Shown: positions 7,189 to 11,234 of the stretch, in pieces
Layout: every line of letters begins with the position of its first letter
How positions within the stretch are numbered: position 1 is the stretch's first letter
The notes under the pieces: model-generated
What the model was told of the DNA's origin: nothing
Databases searched by the model: none
What the model saw: the letters and a program-made list of their open reading frames with translations, nothing else
NCBI GenBank assembly: GCA_030604345.1
Contig: JAUVWB010000025.1
Span: forward strand, 1-11,234
From: Desulfofustis sp.
GTDB lineage: Bacteria > Desulfobacterota > Desulfobulbia > Desulfobulbales > Desulfocapsaceae
Length of the DNA stretch: 11,234 bases
Reading direction: 5' to 3'
Made by a program: the position numbers and the translations under genes

Positions 7189-7195
7189 GACAACC

Positions 7196-8002
7196 TCACA
7201 CGATGTAGAAGACTGACGGCCTGGTGCCGGCAGCTGAGTTACGCTGAATGGTGAATTCCTGATTCAATACCTTCCTGATCTCTGATTCCGGGTCGTTCAG
7301 GTCACCGAAGACCATGGCTCCAGTGCCTTGGCAAGCCTCGACACAGGCCGGCTCGAGGCCAAGCGCCAGGCGCTCGCCGCAGAAATTGCATTTCTCGACG
7401 ACACCGCGCATCCGGGTCGGGAAATCGGGATTGTAGGTCTCGATATAGGGTCGGGGATCTTCCCAGTTGAAGCTCCTGGCGCCGTACGGGCAGGCAGCCA
7501 TGCAGAAGCGGCAGCCGATGCAGCGATGGTAGTCCATGGCAACGATGCCGTCTTCCTCGTGAACGAAGGTCGCCTTGGTCGGGCAGACCTTGACACAGGA
7601 GGGGTTGTCACAATGGTTACAGAGGACCGGGAACTGATTGTTCAGGACCGTTTCCGAACGCTTGTTATGGGATTGATCGACAAAGGCATTGGCGAAACCG
7701 GTCTTCCAGATCCACTTGACCTCGCTTTTTCGGTTCTGAATCTTCGGGATATTGTGAACCCGGTAACAAGCCTCGATGGCCTTGTCCAGCAGTTCCTGAT
7801 TCCCATAAAATTTGCGCATGTCGATCACCATACCGAGCCGGACGCCGGTCGGCGCCGGTCCCCCATGGCCGCCATGAGCAGCTTCAGTTCCGGAGGCCGC
7901 CAGCGCCGACCCCGATGTCAACGTGACCACGGCCGGAGCGCTGATGCCGGCAAGTACCGTGGCGCCGGCCATCTTCAGGAATTTTCTTCGTTTGTTATCC
8001 AT
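7196..8002 (-). CDS. dsrO: DsrO, Tat-exported ferredoxin-like subunit of the DsrMKJOP complex
   Basis: DsrO is a periplasmic iron-sulfur protein thought to relay electrons between DsrJ and DsrP. From the chosen start it is 268 aa. It opens with a twin-arginine signal, KRRKFLKMAG (4-13), a hydrophobic stretch, and a likely cleavage site after ALA at about residue 35. Three [4Fe-4S] motifs are complete: C128-X2-C131-X4-C136-X3-C140, C161-X2-C164-X2-C167-X3-C171, and C205-X2-C208-X11-C220-X3-C224. Where NrfC-type relatives carry another motif near the mature N-terminus, only C79 remains. The frame is open 18 codons upstream of 8002, but this start has a near-perfect AAGGAGG seven bases ahead and places the twin-arginine motif correctly. 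The ATG shares one base with the dsrJ stop (TGATG), indicating coupled translation. Confidence 0.95.
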   Translation of the reverse strand: MDNKRRKFLKMAGATVLAGISAPAVVTLTSGSALAASGTEAAHGGHGGPAPTGVRLGMVIDMRKFYGNQELLDKAIEACYRVHNIPKIQNRKSEVKWIWKTGFANAFVDQSHNKRSETVLNNQFPVLCNHCDNPSCVKVCPTKATFVHEEDGIVAMDYHRCIGCRFCMAACPYGARSFNWEDPRPYIETYNPDFPTRMRGVVEKCNFCGERLALGLEPACVEACQGTGAMVFGDLNDPESEIRKVLNQEFTIQRNSAAGTRPSVFYIV

Positions 8003-8400
8003 CAGTGAGCCTCCTTCTTTGCTGCAGCTTCTGTCGGGGTCAAATGACAATCCCAACAGTCGGGGGTTACAGCCGCGTAATCGTGACAGGTATCACAAAA
8101 TTTTTCTTTATTGGAATGGCATTCCATACAGGCCATCTGTAAGCCTTTACGATACTCCTTGCCGCCCACCGTGACCGCCACGCGATCGGTGTTACGGAGC
8201 ACGTCGTCGCGCCACTCGTAGAGCAGTTGCATATGCTTGTCCCGCATGAAAGACGCCGATGCCACACATTCCTTTTCGCCGCCGGGCGGCAGTTCCGGTT
8301 TCGGTAGCGGACCAGCATCGAGGCGGTTGTACCAGACAGGAAACGTCACCATCAAGACGAAGATGACCAGACCTGTAACTATCATTGTTTTGTTATACAT
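8002..8400 (-). CDS. dsrJ: DsrJ, triheme cytochrome c subunit of the DsrMKJOP complex
   Basis: DsrJ is a small periplasmic cytochrome c held in the membrane by an uncleaved N-terminal helix. The protein is 132 aa. It has one hydrophobic anchor (about residues 6-24) and three c-type heme sites: CMECH (91-95), CDTCH (102-106) and CWDCH (115-119). Characterised DsrJ proteins have an unusual heme with His/Cys axial ligation. The matching cysteine is present here as C45 in EKECVASASF, and H56 follows in RDKHM. The start has GAGGAG nine bases upstream. It begins 29 bp after dsrK and overlaps dsrO by one base. No dsrL lies between dsrK and dsrJ. Its short length, anchor, three CXXCH sites and place in the cluster make the name firm. 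Confidence 0.96.
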   Translation of the reverse strand: MYNKTMIVTGLVIFVLMVTFPVWYNRLDAGPLPKPELPPGGEKECVASASFMRDKHMQLLYEWRDDVLRNTDRVAVTVGGKEYRKGLQMACMECHSNKEKFCDTCHDYAAVTPDCWDCHLTPTEAAAKKEAH

Positions 8401-8429
8401 TATTTCTCACTCCTCTTATCTGGTCAGGT

Positions 8430-10061
8430 TTAGAGCAAGGTCCGCAGGCCCTCGTCCAGTTCGCCGCGAGTCTCGCCGTCCAGGATGATTGCGTTGCCCA
8501 CCAGTTCGGTAACCCCGCAGACTCCGACACTGGGGTTCCAGTAATTCATCAGCGAGGTCAACGTGGCGCGGTCAATGGCACAGACGCAGGAGAGCATATT
8601 GACCCCATGCTTCTCCTCCACATACTTGACCGCATTAGCCCGCGGCAGACCGGAGCGCATGCGCAGTTCCATGATCTCGTCGGTATTGAGGCCGGTGCCC
8701 GATCCGCAGCAGAAGGTCTGCTCGCGGATGGTATTCTCCGGCATATCGTAAAAATTATTGACCACATGGTTCAGGATATAACGGGGCTCATCCATCAAGC
8801 CCATGGCCCGAGCCTGGTTGCACGAGTCGTGGAAGGTCACCTTGAGGTGATCGTTGCGGCTCTTGTCCACCTTGATCTTGTTATGGTGGAACAGATCGGC
8901 GGTAAACTCGCTGATATGCACCATCTTTGTGGAGGCTGCGTTCTGGAAGACCGTACCGGTAATCGGTGAGCGCGGCACTTCGAGGAAGTCGGCGGGACCG
9001 TTCATGGTGTCCATGTACTGATGCAGCACCCGCCACATGTGCCCGCACTCGCCGCCGAGAATCCACTTGACCCCGAGGCGCTTGGCCTCGGCGTACATCT
9101 TGGCATTGAGCTTCTTCATCGCCTCGTTGCTGGTGAACAAGCCGAAGTTACCGCCCTCGGAGGCGTAGGTGGACCAGGTATAATCGAGTCCGATGTGCTC
9201 GAAGAGGATCAGATAGCCCATGGCCGTGTAGAGGCCGGGCTCGGCAAAGACGTCGGCGGACGGGGTGATGAAGAGGACCTCGGCTCCTTTGCGGTTGAAG
9301 GTCGGGTTGATCCGCACGCCGGTCAGGTTCTCAATGTCGTCGGTGAGAAACTCCACGTTGTCCTTGAAAGTATGGGGCTGCAACCCCATGTGGTTGCCGG
9401 TGCGGTTGGAGTTGGACACCGGCTCGAGGATCCAGTTGATACCGACACCGACCAGGTGCAGCAGCTCGCGGAGCATCATGGTAACCTCGGCGGTATCGAT
9501 GCCGTACGGGCAGAAGGCCGAGCAGCGCCGGCATTCGGTGCATTGATAGGAGTACATGAACCACTCCTTGATCACCTCCGGGGTCACCTCGCGGGCTCCG
9601 GCCAGCCGTCCGAGTAATTTGCCGGCCAGGGTAAAGTCGTTACGGTAGACGGAGCGGAGCAGTTCGGCCCGCAGAACCGGCATGTTCTTGGGGTCGCCGG
9701 TGCCAAGGAAGAAGTGGCATTTATCGGCACAGGCGCCGCAACGAACGCAGCAGTCCATAAAGATTTTCAGGGCACGGAATTTCTCCAACCGTTCCTTGAG
9801 ACCGTTGATGATGATCTCTTTCCAGTTCTCCGGGAGTTTCCAGTCGTCATCTTCCGGCGACCATTCCCGGGCATTGGGAAAATGAAGTCCCTTTTGGCTG
9901 TTGAGGTATTCGACCTTGTCCTTCTTGGCAGGGAACGCATAATTGCCCGGCTTGAAGACTGCCGGGATATCCATCCAGTCCCTGGTGGGGATCGCTCCGG
10001 TGGACAAGGACGGTCCCTGCGCAACGCTTTTTGATAGTTGTTCCAGTTTTGCAAGTGCCAT
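8430..10061 (-). CDS. dsrK: DsrK, HdrD-like iron-sulfur catalytic subunit of the DsrMKJOP complex
   Basis: DsrK is the cytoplasmic partner of DsrM and resembles the HdrD subunit of heterodisulfide reductase. It is thought to reduce the DsrC trisulfide formed during sulfite reduction. The 543-aa protein has two classical [4Fe-4S] motifs, C105-X2-C108-X2-C111-X3-C115 and C174-X2-C177-X2-C180-X3-C184. A C-terminal CCG-type region for a special catalytic cluster has C414 (FHDSCNQAR), C451-C452 (TFCCGSG), and C492 and C494 (SCVCAID), with C339 in GGECGHMW. The last pair reads C-X-C rather than the C-X2-C of HdrB/HdrD. There is no export signal or membrane segment, consistent with a cytoplasmic location. 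AAGGA lies eight bases before the start. It follows dsrM by 39 bp and precedes dsrJ by 29 bp. Confidence 0.96.
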   Translation of the reverse strand: MALAKLEQLSKSVAQGPSLSTGAIPTRDWMDIPAVFKPGNYAFPAKKDKVEYLNSQKGLHFPNAREWSPEDDDWKLPENWKEIIINGLKERLEKFRALKIFMDCCVRCGACADKCHFFLGTGDPKNMPVLRAELLRSVYRNDFTLAGKLLGRLAGAREVTPEVIKEWFMYSYQCTECRRCSAFCPYGIDTAEVTMMLRELLHLVGVGINWILEPVSNSNRTGNHMGLQPHTFKDNVEFLTDDIENLTGVRINPTFNRKGAEVLFITPSADVFAEPGLYTAMGYLILFEHIGLDYTWSTYASEGGNFGLFTSNEAMKKLNAKMYAEAKRLGVKWILGGECGHMWRVLHQYMDTMNGPADFLEVPRSPITGTVFQNAASTKMVHISEFTADLFHHNKIKVDKSRNDHLKVTFHDSCNQARAMGLMDEPRYILNHVVNNFYDMPENTIREQTFCCGSGTGLNTDEIMELRMRSGLPRANAVKYVEEKHGVNMLSCVCAIDRATLTSLMNYWNPSVGVCGVTELVGNAIILDGETRGELDEGLRTLL

Positions 10062-10100
10062 CGTTGAAATCCTTTTATGCTGTATTTATCAGAACCGTTC

Positions 10101-11120
10101 TTATTCGTCCTTTTGCGGAGCGGGTTGTTTCTCCACCGGGATACCGGCATCCACCATGAACTCGCGGAACTCGTCCTCATAGGCGTCATAGGAATGCGGT
10201 TTGATATCGGGGTTCCACGGATTCACATGGCGTACCTCGCGGGTGTTGTTGCGCATATTCCGCGTCGGGCTGAGAAAGACGCCGCCCAGATGCATCAGCT
10301 TGCTGAAGGGGAAGTAGATGAGCAGGACGCTGACCAGGAACAGATGGATGTAGAAAATGGAGCCGATATCGCCACTGATAACCGGGCTGAACGTGGCAAG
10401 GCCCACCGCCAATTGTTTGATGGCGTTGATATCCACGCCGTCACGCAGGAACATGCGCATCAACACACCGGTGATGCCGATGCCCAGCAGCAGCAGCAGC
10501 GGAAAATAATCGTTGAGCAGGGAGATGTAACGGACCTGGCGGTTAAACAACCGACGGCCGAACAGGTAGATGAGGCCGATCAGCAAACCGGCATCGGTCA
10601 GGTACATGGCCGGCATGCCGATCTCGAACATGGAATCGGCCCAGTCAAGCCAGGCGATGGCATCCGGAACCGGGTTGAGAAAGAGACGCAGGTGACGGAT
10701 GACGATAATGAAGAAGGAGTAGTGAAAAGCAAGAGCGAACAGCCACAGCCACTTCGACGACTCGTAGGTGATCTTTGGACCGGCGTAGATCTCCGACTTG
10801 GTGTTGCGGAACAGAGACCGGAAGGTCAGGATCTCCAACGCCATCCGGGCCACCACCTCGGCATTGGTGTTCGGTGCTTCAAGCCGGTTGTGCTTGATGA
10901 AATCAAGCGACTTGGCCTGCCCGCAGGTGGTCTGGATGGAGAACGGAACCGGAGATTTGGCCCAATGGACGACTCGATAAACGAAGCCCCCCAAAAAGAC
11001 CATGATGGCCAGATACGGCACGGCAACACCGAAGAAGTATTGCATGCCGGGTATCTGCGATCCGAGCCAGGCAATCAGGATCAGAGCGATGACTGCCAGG
11101 AATGAATAGGCATACTTCAT
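10101..11120 (-). CDS. dsrM: DsrM, NarI-like diheme cytochrome b subunit of the DsrMKJOP complex
   Basis: DsrM is the membrane cytochrome b that pairs with DsrK and exchanges electrons with menaquinone. The 339-aa protein has two N-terminal membrane helices (about 5-22 and 32-49), a soluble loop, then further helices around 126-147, 170-188, 203-221 and 255-271, and a hydrophilic tail on the DsrK side. Four histidines sit in pairs, H133/H143 and H259/H277. Their spacings of 10 and 18 residues equal those of the four heme ligands of E. coli NarI (56/66 and 187/205), so two b hemes are expected. The start has GAGG eight bases upstream. It is the first gene of the dsr operon in the window. The promoter is not obvious and may lie beyond the right edge. 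Confidence 0.95.
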   Translation of the reverse strand: MKYAYSFLAVIALILIAWLGSQIPGMQYFFGVAVPYLAIMVFLGGFVYRVVHWAKSPVPFSIQTTCGQAKSLDFIKHNRLEAPNTNAEVVARMALEILTFRSLFRNTKSEIYAGPKITYESSKWLWLFALAFHYSFFIIVIRHLRLFLNPVPDAIAWLDWADSMFEIGMPAMYLTDAGLLIGLIYLFGRRLFNRQVRYISLLNDYFPLLLLLGIGITGVLMRMFLRDGVDINAIKQLAVGLATFSPVISGDIGSIFYIHLFLVSVLLIYFPFSKLMHLGGVFLSPTRNMRNNTREVRHVNPWNPDIKPHSYDAYEDEFREFMVDAGIPVEKQPAPQKDE

Positions 11121-11177
11121 TTGTTAACCTCGCTTCATGGTGAACTGTTTTGGATGCCCGCCACCCCGGCAACCCGA

Positions 11178-11191
11178 TCCGGCCGACCGGA
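11178..11191. repeat. Short GC-rich hairpin upstream of dsrM
   Basis: TCCGG-CCGA-CCGGA is a perfect 5 bp inverted repeat with a 4-base loop, in a GC-rich patch (about 11150-11200) between dsrM and the possible end of an upstream gene. There is no adjacent T-run on either strand. It could be a weak structure in the dsrM leader or the remains of a transcript end, or chance in this composition. Confidence 0.3.
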
Positions 11192-11206
11192 CATCCGGTA
11201 ATTTTG

Positions 11207-11234
11207 CTACTTCTTGATTTCCTGTATATTCTTC
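11207..11234 (-). CDS. Possible last eight codons of an unidentified upstream gene
   Basis: On the minus strand, the frame entering from the right edge reads KNIQEIKK and then TAG at 11209-11207. A lysine-rich amphipathic end followed by a sharp change to GC-rich sequence is compatible with the C-terminus of a protein encoded upstream of dsrM, 86 bp away and in the same direction. Another frame stays open to the dsrM ribosome site, so the choice of frame is uncertain. The fragment is too short to identify. It does not resemble the C-terminal cysteine tail of DsrC. Confidence 0.25.

Noticed and set aside
6028..7254. A 408-codon open frame on the plus strand opposite dsrP
   Set aside because: It mirrors a membrane-protein gene; the antisense of hydrophobic codons gives an artificial Glu/Gln/Asp/His-rich protein with no recognisable domain, and dsrP is certain on the other strand.
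8003..8056. 18-codon N-terminal extension of dsrO
   Set aside because: It overlaps the end of dsrJ, would bury the twin-arginine signal, and the AAGGAGG site points to the ATG at 8002.
10077..11105. A 342-codon open frame on the plus strand opposite dsrM
   Set aside because: Same antisense effect over a membrane protein: a low-complexity Gln/Asp/His-rich translation with no motif, against a clear NarI-like protein on the minus strand.
1..11234. Mobile elements, CRISPR arrays, tRNA/rRNA genes, or a novel defence or accessory system
   Set aside because: No transposase, integrase, spaced repeats, tRNA-like folds or clusters of unknown genes were seen; nearly all of the window is explained by conserved metabolic genes.

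Overview
The window reads as chromosomal DNA from a dissimilatory sulfate- or sulfur-metabolising bacterium. The best guess is Desulfobacterota, perhaps Desulfobulbales, with a GC content that looks close to 60%. The main evidence is a complete dsrM-dsrK-dsrJ-dsrO-dsrP cluster on the minus strand (11120 down to 6013). It encodes the membrane complex that links the quinone pool and periplasm to cytoplasmic DsrC and sulfite reduction. No dsrL lies between dsrK and dsrJ, which matches the arrangement usual in sulfate reducers rather than that of classical sulfur oxidisers. Lineage and direction of electron flow are inferences; dsrAB and dsrC are not in the window.

Layout, left to right. (1) 1-659, plus strand: 3' part of an S-adenosylmethionine hydrolase (DUF62 family), cut by the window edge. 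(2) 688-4987, minus strand: a tight biosynthetic gene string read as pyrK, pyrD, a small DUF1232 membrane protein, aroE, aroA. It joins one pyrimidine step (dihydroorotate oxidation by the NAD-linked class 1B enzyme) to two shikimate-pathway steps. (3) 5049-5837, plus strand: a type IV prepilin peptidase (pilD), divergent from pyrK, with the two start regions almost touching. (4) 5838-6012: a convergent gap holding a strong intrinsic terminator for the dsr operon. (5) 6013-11120, minus strand: dsrMKJOP. (6) 11121-11234: a short leader, GC-rich in its middle, and possibly the last eight codons of an upstream gene.

In the Dsr complex, DsrM (b-type cytochrome) and DsrK (HdrD-like iron-sulfur protein) form the module facing the cytoplasm. 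DsrJ (triheme cytochrome c), DsrO (Tat-exported ferredoxin) and DsrP (NrfD-type quinone-interacting membrane protein) form the periplasmic and membrane module. All key cofactor ligands expected for these subunits are visible and no gene is broken. PyrK and PyrD form an enzyme pair whose reading frames overlap by 13 bp.

I found no mobile elements, tRNA or rRNA genes, CRISPR arrays or signs of recent transfer. The region looks like conserved core metabolism, and I see no convincing undescribed system. The findings are details of cofactor motifs, start sites and gene arrangement.
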